Positions 50,935-59,603 of a stretch of 64,000 nucleotides of DNA are shown piece after piece. The stretch spans positions 46,104-110,103 of the forward strand of contig VBHI01000325.1 of assembly GCA_005881495.1 (NCBI GenBank). Direction: 5' to 3'. Below the pieces are notes generated by a model, which ran no database searches, was not told where the DNA came from, and saw only the letters and a program-made list of their open reading frames with translations. A program made the translations under genes and the position numbers. Numbering within the stretch: position 1 is the stretch's first letter; each line of letters starts with the position of its first letter. The stretch is from Chloroflexota bacterium. Lineage in GTDB: Bacteria > Chloroflexota > Ktedonobacteria > Ktedonobacterales > Ktedonobacteraceae.

Positions 50935-51027
50935 GTTGATGCGTATTACCGCCGATTTATCGGCCCTCGCCGCATTTTCCGCTCTCCAGATGAATCAGTA
51001 AAACAGCATTATCGCGTCCCAGGCTCG
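50935..51027. repeat. REP family 1 core and right arm
   Basis: ACCGCCGATTTATCGGCCCTCG (as two joined blocks of the core) is followed by CCGCTCTCCAGATGAATCAGTAAAACAGCATTATCGCG, the right arm. The right arm ends immediately before the kinase stop at 51029. Confidence 0.75.
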
Positions 51028-51028
51028 A

Positions 51029-53086
51029 TCATATATTTGTCTTATCTTTCCTCAGGAAGCGACGAGATATCCAGGCATCCAGCATTCCGCGCAACGCGCC
51101 AACCAGGCTCATCACGATCACGATGATCAAAAGGGCCATCCACGTCTTGTTCAAATGAGTGTAGACGATGGAATGAGATGAAAAGACCATGTTCCATAAG
51201 ACCGCCAGAAGAAACGCCCCACTGAACATCAGCAGCCCGGCGATAGCGCTGCTGCGCGATAGCGTGGCAAAACTCATTTTCGTGGAGAGCCAGACCGCCA
51301 TCATAGCTCCCGGCGTAGGGATACCGATGGCGATTACGAACAGCACACCGAGTACATCCAGCCAGGGGAGGCTATTGGACGGATAGACAAAAAAGGCCGG
51401 TAAAGCAAAAATCATCATAATTGTCAGCGGTAAGAGCCCCGTCAGGGCGCCCGCAAACGCTGGACGCCAGAGTACTGGGGCCACCTCCACCTGCTCTTTG
51501 TCGGCGTCTACCTTGCCAAGCTGGCGTAGAAGATAGAGGTTGCTCACCAGTAGTACAAGATAAGCAGGAAGATGAGACGAATTTGAAGGTGCTCCATAAC
51601 TGATAAAGACGCCGCTGAGTATGGGCGTGATGATAGCAATTGTGAGAGCGCGAATGACGAACTTGCGAACAGCGCGGTTGCGCACTACCCCTGTAAAACC
51701 AATTGCCGCTAGGATCAAGACATTGAGGCTACAGCCTAACAGTACCCCAAACATGGCGACTACTTCAGTGCCATCTTTCGCCTGAGCATCGACAAGGATG
51801 AAAACGAGAAATTGTGTAAGCAACGTAATCAATAACGTGAAGTAATAGAATAAGCGCTTCCCTTCGCGGTACTTTTTTACATCCGCGCTGACCACGCCCC
51901 CGTTGAGTCGCAAATTATCTTGCTGGCTGTACGGGTAGGAGGGAGCTGCATAACCACCAGGGCCTGGAGCAAGTACACCTGCTGGACTTTGCGCCTGCTG
52001 TGCCTGCATTTGCGAGGGCCATTGCCATTGACCCGGCTGTGGCTGCCGGGCTCCATATGTGCCCCAGAGTGGGACAGGTATGCCTGGTTGCGTCGGTGGT
52101 ATGATGCGCCCCGCGTTGGGAGCAAGTACGCTGGTAACCACTGGTGAGGACGTACCCCAGGCACGCTCGGCTACTGTGAGGTCGCTATTATTGCCATCGC
52201 CACTGAGACGCAACACGGACCCGGAATCTATCGCGGTTTGCAGAGCATTCGCCAGTGCAGACGCGCTCTGGTAGCGGTCCGCTGGATTCTTCGCCAGCGC
52301 TTTCATCACAACCGCTTCCACTGCGGTAGAAAGGTCAGGGCGGCTGTCTTTAATAGAAGGCAACGGATCGTGCAATTTCTTGGCCATGACTGCAAATGGA
52401 TTAGGCCCTGTATAAGGTGCACTCCCCGTCAATAATTCAAAAAGTATAGCCCCAAGGGAGTAAATATCTGAGCGAAAGTCGATTTCATTGGTGCTGATTT
52501 GTTCAGGTGAAGCGTATTCTGCCGTTCCCAGGAAGCTGCCAACACTGGTCAGTGAGGGCATGGCTTTCAAACGTACTATGCCAAAGTCCCCTAGCAGCAG
52601 CCGGCCATCCTGGTGAAAAAGCAGATTGCCGGGTTTGATGTCGCGGTGGACCACGCCGAGACTGTGAGCATAATCGAGCGCATCGGCGACCTGGCTGATA
52701 TAACTGGCAACCAGCTTGAGTTCAATGTGCGAACCGGAGCGATTCATCTCGTCGATGCGTTCGCGCAGCGTGCCACCACGGATAAACGGCATCACCAGGT
52801 ATGCCAGGCGCTCCTGCTCTACCACCGCCTCGTCATACTCGTAGATAGGCAAGATGTTCTTGTGCTCTAGCTTCGCGATGGTGTCAGCTTCACGGCGGAA
52901 TCGTTCCAGGAAGACTTCCTTCTGTTCGACTTCTGTTCTGTTAGAGGGGATGAGCACTTTCACTGCCACCGTGCGCACCGGTCGAGATTGTTGGGCAAGA
53001 TAAACGGCTCCCATGCCGCCGTGACCAATAACGTGCTCGAGGGTACACGTACCAAGCGTGACACCTATTAGCTCTTTGATATCCAT
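51029..53086 (-). CDS. Ser/Thr protein kinase with multi-helix membrane domain
   Basis: Hanks kinase domain at about 10-285: GHGGMGAVYLA, VAVKVL, HRDIKPGNLL, GDFGIVR, SPEQIST. A Pro/Gln-rich linker (about 300-400) leads to a C-terminal membrane region with about eight helices (FYYFTLLITLLTQFLVFILVDA onwards). Catalytic residues are all intact. Membrane-embedded C-termini of this kind replace the usual PASTA or sensor domains. The ribosome site is weak. 685 residues. The DUF790 gene lies upstream on the same strand, 44 bp away. Confidence 0.9.
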   Translation of the reverse strand: MDIKELIGVTLGTCTLEHVIGHGGMGAVYLAQQSRPVRTVAVKVLIPSNRTEVEQKEVFLERFRREADTIAKLEHKNILPIYEYDEAVVEQERLAYLVMPFIRGGTLRERIDEMNRSGSHIELKLVASYISQVADALDYAHSLGVVHRDIKPGNLLFHQDGRLLLGDFGIVRLKAMPSLTSVGSFLGTAEYASPEQISTNEIDFRSDIYSLGAILFELLTGSAPYTGPNPFAVMAKKLHDPLPSIKDSRPDLSTAVEAVVMKALAKNPADRYQSASALANALQTAIDSGSVLRLSGDGNNSDLTVAERAWGTSSPVVTSVLAPNAGRIIPPTQPGIPVPLWGTYGARQPQPGQWQWPSQMQAQQAQSPAGVLAPGPGGYAAPSYPYSQQDNLRLNGGVVSADVKKYREGKRLFYYFTLLITLLTQFLVFILVDAQAKDGTEVVAMFGVLLGCSLNVLILAAIGFTGVVRNRAVRKFVIRALTIAIITPILSGVFISYGAPSNSSHLPAYLVLLVSNLYLLRQLGKVDADKEQVEVAPVLWRPAFAGALTGLLPLTIMMIFALPAFFVYPSNSLPWLDVLGVLFVIAIGIPTPGAMMAVWLSTKMSFATLSRSSAIAGLLMFSGAFLLAVLWNMVFSSHSIVYTHLNKTWMALLIIVIVMSLVGALRGMLDAWISRRFLRKDKTNI

Positions 53087-53130
53087 AAAGTTATCAGTCC
53101 ATCAAACTTGTTTTACGCTTAAATATTTTC

Positions 53131-55158
53131 CTAGTTCCACAAATCACCCTGCGAAGCCTCACGCACAACTCGTTTCTTCTGTATTGTACGCTTTTCTCGC
53201 CCTGCTTTCCTGCCCGGTACAGTATAGGTCTGCTCCTCATTATCAGCCACAGCAGTTTGCTCGGCACCGTCATTGGTCATCGCCACAATCGCTTCAAAAA
53301 TGGAGCTGCGGTGCACACTCACCTCTGGCCAGAGGCCGAGCATTGCTTCAATGGTTGCATCCTCGCACTCAGCCAGCACAGGCCAGCGCGCTCTTGCTTC
53401 ATGCAGGACGACCGCGAGCGGTGACGCACCAAGAGTCTCTATCAATACTACGAACGAAGTTCTCAGTTGTTCCATCCAATCTACCCGATAGAGTCCTAGT
53501 CCCGCTGCAAAGGCCACGTCCCCTCCAACAACCCGTTCCACTGCCAGTTGCAGCTCTGAACGGCGGTAAACATGTAAGAGTTCATAGCATGCACGCTCGG
53601 TTAAGAATCCTTCTTGCTGCACGCGCGAGCGCACTGCCATGATATCAATTGCACCCAGCCGTTCGGCGACGTCATCGTAACGATTGCGCACGAGATGTAA
53701 CAGTTCGGTAGCCGACAATTGATCGCTATACCAGGCGATAGGAAAAACAGAAACCAGGCTGGCAAAGGCCTCTCGCGCCACTTCGGGAATGGCCAGCACG
53801 ATGTCCCCACGTCCCTGTAGCTGTTGCAGTTTTTGCACCTTGCGCTCGCGATAGGACGGCGTCCAGAAACCCAGTATCTCAACATATATCCGTCTCTGGT
53901 CGCGTGTGAGCGCGAAGTCCGGGATAAAGATACTCTGCTCGAACATGAGAGGCTCTGGCTCGCGTATAAGCTGCCAACCGTCTACCGCGTGGCTGCTCTC
54001 CAAAGCCGCGAATGCCTCCGCAAAGGATTGTTCAATGCTGCTATCGAAGACGGACGGCGTATGAACTGGAGCCTGTTGGGCAACACCTGCGGAAGCACCT
54101 GCTGTGCTTTGCACGAGAGATGCCTCTCCAGTCGGTAGCAAGGAGAGCAGGGTGTTATCCATGGCCAAACGGTAAGAGCGTTGCAAGAAATGCACGCTTG
54201 CCTCCGCCTTTACAATAGCACTGCTGAGAGCGCTGGCAGAAGTCGGGCTATTGTTCCGCTTATGTTGTCCATGCGTTCGGCTGATATGCTGCCGTTGTGA
54301 GATGCCATAACCCAGGAGTAACCGGCAGAGCCTGGCTAAACGCGCGCCATATTGTTGAGGCGCCCCGGTCATTTCCTGCGGACCATAGAGCGTGAGATGC
54401 AATAATGGTGCCGTGTGAGATGAGGACGAATCATAGGTGAGATCGTAGTAGACGCCAAGCAGGCGTGCCAGGTAACAGAGACGTTTGATGACCGCGCCAA
54501 TACCGCTGCCAATCTGCCGCGCTTCGCTGGCTGCCTGCTCAAAGGCGTGACAATCGATGACGAACTGCACACTTGAGGCATTGAAGAGCGCCGACTCAAA
54601 AGCCCACTGGTTATACAGCGTTGCAACATCCTGTGCACCAGGCGGTTGAAGCGAATCGCGCCCAAGTAACGCTTCATCGTCGCTATCTAGTCTCAGCAAG
54701 TACTCCAGGTCAGGTGCGCTAAGTTGGTAAGAGGCTGCAAATGCCTGCAGAGCTGCTGGACGTACCCGCGCATCCAGAAAGCCCTGGTGATGTTCGTTGA
54801 CGTAATTGAAGAGCGCAAGCCGGAGATACACGGGAGAAGTAATGCCGGCCTTCTCAAGCAGCAAGTAAGACGCACTGCCGATCTGCTGTAGCACGTCTGA
54901 CCAGCTGCGCTGCCGCCACTGATACCAGTTGCTTAGCGCGCATATGAGGCAGTGCGCCAGGCGATAATCTCCTATGCACGCGCGTGCATCATCCATTGAG
55001 AACCGCAGCCGTGATTGCCCTATCAGTTGCTCATGGTAGGCAATCAGTCGCTCTATCTCGCTGCGCAACTCTCCTGGACGAAGAAAATGCAACCCTACAT
55101 AGAGTTCACCTTCACGCCGGTATACCTGTTTTTTTACATCTTGCAGACCGAAGCGCAC
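53131..55158 (-). CDS. DUF790 family protein, Bax1-like nuclease
   Basis: DUF790 includes archaeal Bax1, a nuclease that partners the XPB/Rad25 DNA helicase in repair. The early segment (FLRPGELRSEIERLIAYHEQL) and IPDF...YVEILGFWTP..RERKVQKL are the recognisable nuclease core, with PD-(D/E)xK-type Asp, Glu and Lys at about residues 412, 426 and 439. GTG at 55158 has AGGAGG 5 nt upstream. 675 residues is longer than archaeal Bax1 because of a central insert and a C-terminal extension. No XPB gene lies in the window. Downstream is a membrane kinase on the same strand. Confidence 0.85.
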   Translation of the reverse strand: MRFGLQDVKKQVYRREGELYVGLHFLRPGELRSEIERLIAYHEQLIGQSRLRFSMDDARACIGDYRLAHCLICALSNWYQWRQRSWSDVLQQIGSASYLLLEKAGITSPVYLRLALFNYVNEHHQGFLDARVRPAALQAFAASYQLSAPDLEYLLRLDSDDEALLGRDSLQPPGAQDVATLYNQWAFESALFNASSVQFVIDCHAFEQAASEARQIGSGIGAVIKRLCYLARLLGVYYDLTYDSSSSHTAPLLHLTLYGPQEMTGAPQQYGARLARLCRLLLGYGISQRQHISRTHGQHKRNNSPTSASALSSAIVKAEASVHFLQRSYRLAMDNTLLSLLPTGEASLVQSTAGASAGVAQQAPVHTPSVFDSSIEQSFAEAFAALESSHAVDGWQLIREPEPLMFEQSIFIPDFALTRDQRRIYVEILGFWTPSYRERKVQKLQQLQGRGDIVLAIPEVAREAFASLVSVFPIAWYSDQLSATELLHLVRNRYDDVAERLGAIDIMAVRSRVQQEGFLTERACYELLHVYRRSELQLAVERVVGGDVAFAAGLGLYRVDWMEQLRTSFVVLIETLGASPLAVVLHEARARWPVLAECEDATIEAMLGLWPEVSVHRSSIFEAIVAMTNDGAEQTAVADNEEQTYTVPGRKAGREKRTIQKKRVVREASQGDLWN

Positions 55159-55377
55159 CTGTTCCTCCTGGGTATGTTTCGAGTTGTCTTATTATAGCTG
55201 AAAAAGGGGTATCCTGGTACCCCATACCCTACAATTTCTGGGTGAAAACATAGGAAAAAAGTCTCACACACTTGAACATATGTCTAAAATCGTGTATGGT
55301 AACAATGGGATCGTTTAGATATCTGCCGCATCCGGGAGATGAAGAAGGCAGTTGATTTTGTTTCCAGTGAAAGTGGC

Positions 55378-55428
55378 GGCCATTCCTCCCGTGGCTGAAG
55401 CCAGGGGACTCCTTGCCGCGACGTGGTG
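55378..55428. mobile_element. IS200/IS605-like end hairpin
   Basis: Minus strand: GAGTCCCCTGGCTTCAGCCACGGG, then AGGAATGG. CCCCTGGCT and AGCCACGGG pair with one mismatch. The motif is of the kind at IS605 right ends and resembles the 46.96 kb copy. No transposase remains. Confidence 0.4.
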
Positions 55429-55441
55429 AAGGAAAATAATA

Positions 55442-57781
55442 ATGAGCACAACCCCACGACGCTTGGGAAAATACGAGTTGTGGAATCTGCTCGGGCATGG
55501 GAGCGCAGGTGAGGTTTGGAAGGGCCTCGATGCACAAACTCGGCAAGATGTTGCCGTGAAATTGCTCCATCCCGACCTGCTACAAAATGACCCCAATTTC
55601 ATTACGCTCTTCATGAAAGAATGGCAGGCCATAACAACTCTACATCATCCCAACATTGTTCATGTACGTGAAGTCGATGTTTCTCGCCCATCAGAAGCCA
55701 CAAATGAAACCACACCCTACATCGTTATGGATTATATTGAAGGGCAAACAACCCTCGCCACGGTCATTCAGCGTACCTCGCGTGTAGGGACTTTTCCCCC
55801 TATCTCGGACATTGTCTATCTCTTTACCTGTATTGGAGCGGCTGTTGATTACGCCCATGAACAACATATCGTTCATAACAATATCAAACCATCGAATATT
55901 CTACTCGACATAAACAATACCGCGCATGCTAAGGACGGTGAACCAATGCTCACCGATTTTGGTATCGCGCATCTTCCTGGCAACCAGAATAATGTCTCAA
56001 CTCTGTACATTTCTCCCGAGCAAGTGAAAGGAGAGAAGCCAAATCCGCGCAGCGATATTTATGCACTGGGCGTGATCCTCTATGAAATATGCACCGGCGT
56101 GCTGCCTTTTCATGATGAAAGCAACATGGCGATTATGATGCATCACCTCAATACCTTACCGACTTCTCCCATGCTCATTAACCCTAATATTCCCCTTGCG
56201 CTCTCTGAGGTCATCCTGCGTACCTTGGCGAAAGACCCGAAGACACGCTTTGCTAGAGCATCATTGCTGGCAAGAGCCTTTGCCGAAGCTTGTTCCGTAG
56301 AGCAATTACCTCAGATGGCCTTGAATAAAAACCAGGCTTCGCACGAAGAACCGTTTTTCTATACAACCAGCGGGGCTTTACGCGTTCCCGCCAGGCAGGG
56401 TCCTGCAACTCCCAGGCAGCCTACCAATGGTATACCGTCGATTCTAGGCGTATCGCAGCCTTTGCCCAATATCTCTTCTAAACTCCCTGCTATCCTGGGA
56501 CAGCAAAGCCTGGCGAATCCCTCGGTCGGAGAAAATACCCGTCCTACACCGATTCCCCCGCAGGATTTGCCCGGGCGCCTGGACCCAAAGACACCTTCAA
56601 CGGTGGGGGGAAATACCGCCGCGCATCGTTCTGCTTTCCCTCCGTCGCAGGCCATTGTTGAGGTCGCTGCACCAACGGTACCAATGAAATTTCCTTCTAC
56701 CTCCGTGGTCACATCTGCATGGCAGGGCAAGGAAAGCAGTGATTTGAAAATTCGCTCGAGAAATTTCTTATCGCCGGTTGTATTGGCAATTATCGGTTCG
56801 CTCCTGCTCCTGTTGGTCGTCGGGTCTCTCGGTGCCAGCCTCTTCTTACGTTCTGCATCGACAGTGCCTCCACCTGATGCTCCCATCGGGCATGTCTTCT
56901 TCCAGGATGATGCACTTGGACAGAACGACATGTTACGCATAGAGTTGCAAAATATTCCGAATCCTCCGCAGGACAAGCGCTATGTTGCCTGGTTGCGGAA
57001 CATTACTGGCGTGGCTATCCCATTGGGACCGCTCAATGTACACAATGGCGCTGCCTCCTTGTTTTATGCAGGGAATGCTCAACACAGCAATCTATTGGCG
57101 CAAATGCAGGTCGTCTTTGTGACGGTGGAAAACGCCGGGAACGAGACGCCTGCTGCCCCTTCCCTTAACGCGAAAGTCTACCAGGCCACTTTCCCTGCCG
57201 CTTCCTTCCAATATATCCAGCATGTACTCTACAGAATGCCGGGCTTTCCTGCTGATTCAAGCCTCATCTCTGGACTTTTCGAGACTATTAAAAGCACAAA
57301 TGATAAGGCTGTCAGTATTGTGGACAGCGTACAAGTAACCGGTGACCACGCGCTGGCCCAACGACAGGCAATTCGTATCATCAATTTGCTCGATGGCACT
57401 CAATTTGCGAAAAGTAGCGGCGACTTACCCGCCGCTCTTCATAATCTACTCCTGGTGCCTGTCGGTCTGCTCTCATCGCCAACTCAGCCGGGATACATTG
57501 ACGCCTTAACCGGCGAGGTGAACAAGATTCTCCAGTCGGCAGGGAACAATGCTGAACTGCGCCAACATGCTCAGAACGTGATCATTGCGTTAACGGACTT
57601 GAAGGATTGGGTACAGAAAATGCGCACATACGATGCACAAATCCTCAATGCCGCCAATATTGCTGATCCCGCCGTTGTTAAACTGGCGTTGCAGCTGAAA
57701 CAGCTAGCGCAAGATGCCTATATAGGTCGCGCATATGTTGAATGCCAGTACATGGCCGCCCTTGATATCAAAAAAGTGTAG
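55442..57781 (+). CDS. Membrane Ser/Thr kinase-like protein, probable pseudokinase
   Basis: Kinase-like domain at about 10-275: GHGSAGEVWKG, VAVKLL, DFGIAH and SPEQVKGE are normal, but the catalytic loop reads HNNIKPSNIL, so HRD has become HNN with the catalytic Asp lost. A Pro/Ser/Thr-rich linker follows. One membrane helix lies at about 438-462 (VLAIIGSLLLLLVVGSLGASL). The outside part contains a domain like RskA-type anti-sigma C-termini (LRIELQNIPNPPQDKRYVAWL) and a long helical end. It begins divergently from DUF790. 779 residues. Confidence 0.88.
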   Translation: MSTTPRRLGKYELWNLLGHGSAGEVWKGLDAQTRQDVAVKLLHPDLLQNDPNFITLFMKEWQAITTLHHPNIVHVREVDVSRPSEATNETTPYIVMDYIEGQTTLATVIQRTSRVGTFPPISDIVYLFTCIGAAVDYAHEQHIVHNNIKPSNILLDINNTAHAKDGEPMLTDFGIAHLPGNQNNVSTLYISPEQVKGEKPNPRSDIYALGVILYEICTGVLPFHDESNMAIMMHHLNTLPTSPMLINPNIPLALSEVILRTLAKDPKTRFARASLLARAFAEACSVEQLPQMALNKNQASHEEPFFYTTSGALRVPARQGPATPRQPTNGIPSILGVSQPLPNISSKLPAILGQQSLANPSVGENTRPTPIPPQDLPGRLDPKTPSTVGGNTAAHRSAFPPSQAIVEVAAPTVPMKFPSTSVVTSAWQGKESSDLKIRSRNFLSPVVLAIIGSLLLLLVVGSLGASLFLRSASTVPPPDAPIGHVFFQDDALGQNDMLRIELQNIPNPPQDKRYVAWLRNITGVAIPLGPLNVHNGAASLFYAGNAQHSNLLAQMQVVFVTVENAGNETPAAPSLNAKVYQATFPAASFQYIQHVLYRMPGFPADSSLISGLFETIKSTNDKAVSIVDSVQVTGDHALAQRQAIRIINLLDGTQFAKSSGDLPAALHNLLLVPVGLLSSPTQPGYIDALTGEVNKILQSAGNNAELRQHAQNVIIALTDLKDWVQKMRTYDAQILNAANIADPAVVKLALQLKQLAQDAYIGRAYVECQYMAALDIKKV

Positions 57782-57851
57782 ATATGAAAGAAACATGCTA
57801 CTATTTTGTAAGGGAGGCGCTTCATCGACAGAACGAACGGAACCGAAAAAC

Positions 57852-58583
57852 ATGGCCACCATCACCCTCCTAGGCACCGGCACCTGCCAGATCGAAACCG
57901 AACGTCGCGCATCTAGCGTCCTGCTCGACCTCGACGACACCTACATCCTCTTTGATTGTGGGCATGGCGTCGTACAGCGACTGCTGGAGGCGGGCGTTCA
58001 GCATAACCAGTTGCAGCACATTGTCCTATCCCATTTTCACCCCGACCACGTCTCGGACCTCATCCCCTTTCTCCAGGCTGGAGCATGGTCGCAGCGGGAC
58101 CCGCGCACAACCGACATCCACATTTACGGACCGCCGGGGGTGCAAACAATCATCGATGGCCTATTGCAGCTTTTTGGTCCCCATGCCCTGCAACAGCCTT
58201 CATACACCATCATTGTCCATGAAATCACGCGGCAGCACTTTGAGATTGGCGCCCATCGCTTCGATTTCATCAGCCTGCCCCCCGCAGGCAATCATGGGCT
58301 GCGCTTTTCCTGGAACGAGAGGCGCTATGCCATCACCGGTGACTCTCACTTTCACGACGCGGAAATAGACTTCCTGCGTGACGTTGACCTCGCCATCATC
58401 GATTCGGGCCATCTTGAAGACACGGAGATCGTACAACTTGCGGTCTCCTCTCAGGCAAAGACAATTGTATGCTCGCACCTCTATAGAGAAATCGATGCGC
58501 GGCATCTACAGTCCCTGACCACCAGTTCGGGTTACCAGGGCACCATCCTGGTAGGGCGAGACCTGCTGTCTTTTGTGCTCTAA
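57852..58583 (+). CDS. MBL-fold hydrolase, ribonuclease Z-like
   Basis: Metallo-beta-lactamase fold protein. TITLLGTGTCQIE at the N-terminus, DCGHGVVQRLLEAG and the metal motif SHFHPDHVSDL match the RNase Z/ElaC group. A later metal His is in NHGL, the Asp in TGDSHFHD and the final His in SHLYRE. The RNase Z exosite arm is not obvious. It may be a phosphodiesterase instead of tRNase Z. ATG at 57852 starts at the family N-terminus; an upstream ATG at 57795 would add 19 residues. 243 residues. Confidence 0.85.
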   Translation: MATITLLGTGTCQIETERRASSVLLDLDDTYILFDCGHGVVQRLLEAGVQHNQLQHIVLSHFHPDHVSDLIPFLQAGAWSQRDPRTTDIHIYGPPGVQTIIDGLLQLFGPHALQQPSYTIIVHEITRQHFEIGAHRFDFISLPPAGNHGLRFSWNERRYAITGDSHFHDAEIDFLRDVDLAIIDSGHLEDTEIVQLAVSSQAKTIVCSHLYREIDARHLQSLTTSSGYQGTILVGRDLLSFVL

Positions 58584-58639
58584 TTATTCCCGAAAACTGC
58601 TAAATATCGCCATCAATTTGAAATTTATCACCAAAACTA

Positions 58640-58668
58640 TTGCAAATTTTATTTTGATATGCTAATAT
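58640..58668 (+). promoter_or_regulatory. Promoter of the DUF2089 operon
   Basis: TTGCAA (58640-58645), 17-nt spacer, TAATAT (58663-58668), in a very AT-rich stretch. Confidence 0.55.
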
Positions 58669-58683
58669 TACCACGTGGTTAAT
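58667..58683. promoter_or_regulatory. Palindromic operator candidate
   Basis: ATTACCACGTGGTTAAT: a near-perfect inverted repeat around CCACGTGG that overlaps the -10 end and expected start of transcription. A dimeric repressor could bind here. Confidence 0.5.
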
Positions 58684-58725
58684 AAGAAATGCCAAATCAA
58701 AAAAAGATATTAACAGGCAAACAGA

Positions 58726-58748
58726 GAGGTATCACTGTTAGATACCTC
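58726..58748 (+). promoter_or_regulatory. Hairpin just before the DUF2089 ribosome site
   Basis: GAGGTATC (58726-58733), loop ACTGTTA, GATACCTC (58741-58748). It ends 5 nt before AGGAG and could affect translation or mRNA stability. Confidence 0.5.
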
Positions 58749-58765
58749 CACAAAGGAGTACATGC

Positions 58766-59125
58766 ATGCACCCATTGATCACAAGAGACCCGGTGAGTGG
58801 CGGTGAACTGATCGTAACGCGCCTCGAATGCCCTGATAGCGGCATCGTTATCGAGGGGCAATTTAGCCTGGGCTGGATCGGCCGCCTCACTCGCGAACAA
58901 CTTGATTTTGTCGAGATGCTGGTCAAGTTTCGCGGCAACATCCAGAAATTAGCCGCGGAGCTAGACGTCGCCTACAATACCGCGCGCAGCCGGCTGGACG
59001 AAATTGTGACCGCCCTTGGTGGCTCGCCTGAAAACGATGGACGTGCTGATCGCCGCGCCATTCTCGACCGCCTCGCCGCCAAAGAGATCAGCGTAGAAGA
59101 TGCCATGCGCTTGATGAAGGGATAG
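58766..59125 (+). CDS. DUF2089 family protein
   Basis: 119 residues. The family signature is HPLITRDPVSGGELIVTRLECPDSG...GQF...LTREQLDFVEMLVKFRGNIQKLAAELDVAYNTARSRLDEIV, the second half being an HTH-like segment. The C-terminal RRAILDRLAAKEISVEDAMRLMKG is a SHOCT-like short helix pair. The usual zinc Cys pairs seen in some relatives are not present. AAAGGAG precedes the ATG. First gene of a three-gene operon; a regulatory role is inferred from the HTH-like part. Confidence 0.88.
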   Translation: MHPLITRDPVSGGELIVTRLECPDSGIVIEGQFSLGWIGRLTREQLDFVEMLVKFRGNIQKLAAELDVAYNTARSRLDEIVTALGGSPENDGRADRRAILDRLAAKEISVEDAMRLMKG

Positions 59126-59129
59126 ATCC

Positions 59130-59498
59130 ATGGCAGCCTCAACTGATGAGCGTATTCGTATCCTGCGCCTGGTCGAGTCCGGCAATGTGACCGCTGAAGA
59201 AGCCGCGCGGCTGTTGGACTCACTGCAGGTAAAGCAGGAACATACTGACGAGCGTAAGCGCAATCGCATAGTACGGGTGCGTGTGACGAACCTGGCGAAC
59301 AATCGTCAGAAAGCGAACGTGACCGTTCCCGTCAGTCTTATTGATGTTGGTTTGCGCCTGGCAACACGCCTGGTACCGCAGATTCGCGGTAGCGCACTAG
59401 AAGACCTGCTGCATGCCATCGAAAATGGCACTACCGGTCGACTACTTGATCTACAAGACCTGGAAGAAGGCGAGCGCATAGAAATATACGCCGAGTAA
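59130..59498 (+). CDS. SHOCT-like domain protein
   Basis: 122 residues, 4 bp after DUF2089. The N-terminal RIRILRLVESGNVTAEEAARLLDSL is the SHOCT-like helical hairpin. The following NRIVRVRVTNLANNRQKANVTVPVSLIDVGLRLATRLVPQI...DLLHAIENG is a family seen beside DUF4097-type proteins (YvlB/LiaX neighbours). It probably signals within the operon at the membrane. Exact function unknown. Confidence 0.82.
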   Translation: MAASTDERIRILRLVESGNVTAEEAARLLDSLQVKQEHTDERKRNRIVRVRVTNLANNRQKANVTVPVSLIDVGLRLATRLVPQIRGSALEDLLHAIENGTTGRLLDLQDLEEGERIEIYAE

Positions 59499-59553
59499 TA
59501 CCACGGAGCGGCCCCCCCGCCGCTTCACAACCGTGAAACGGAAACCGTGCATA

Positions 59554-59577
59554 GTAGGGGCGACCCTTGGGTCGCCC
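59554..59577. repeat. REP family 2 palindrome inside the operon
   Basis: GTAGGGGCGACCCTTGGGTCGCCC, identical to copies at 1506 and 61394. It lies between the SHOCT-like gene and the beta-helix gene, so it will be in the mRNA and can form a strong stem between the cistrons. Confidence 0.85.
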
Positions 59578-59603
59578 AACCGGTCACCCATAAGGAGGAT
59601 TCA

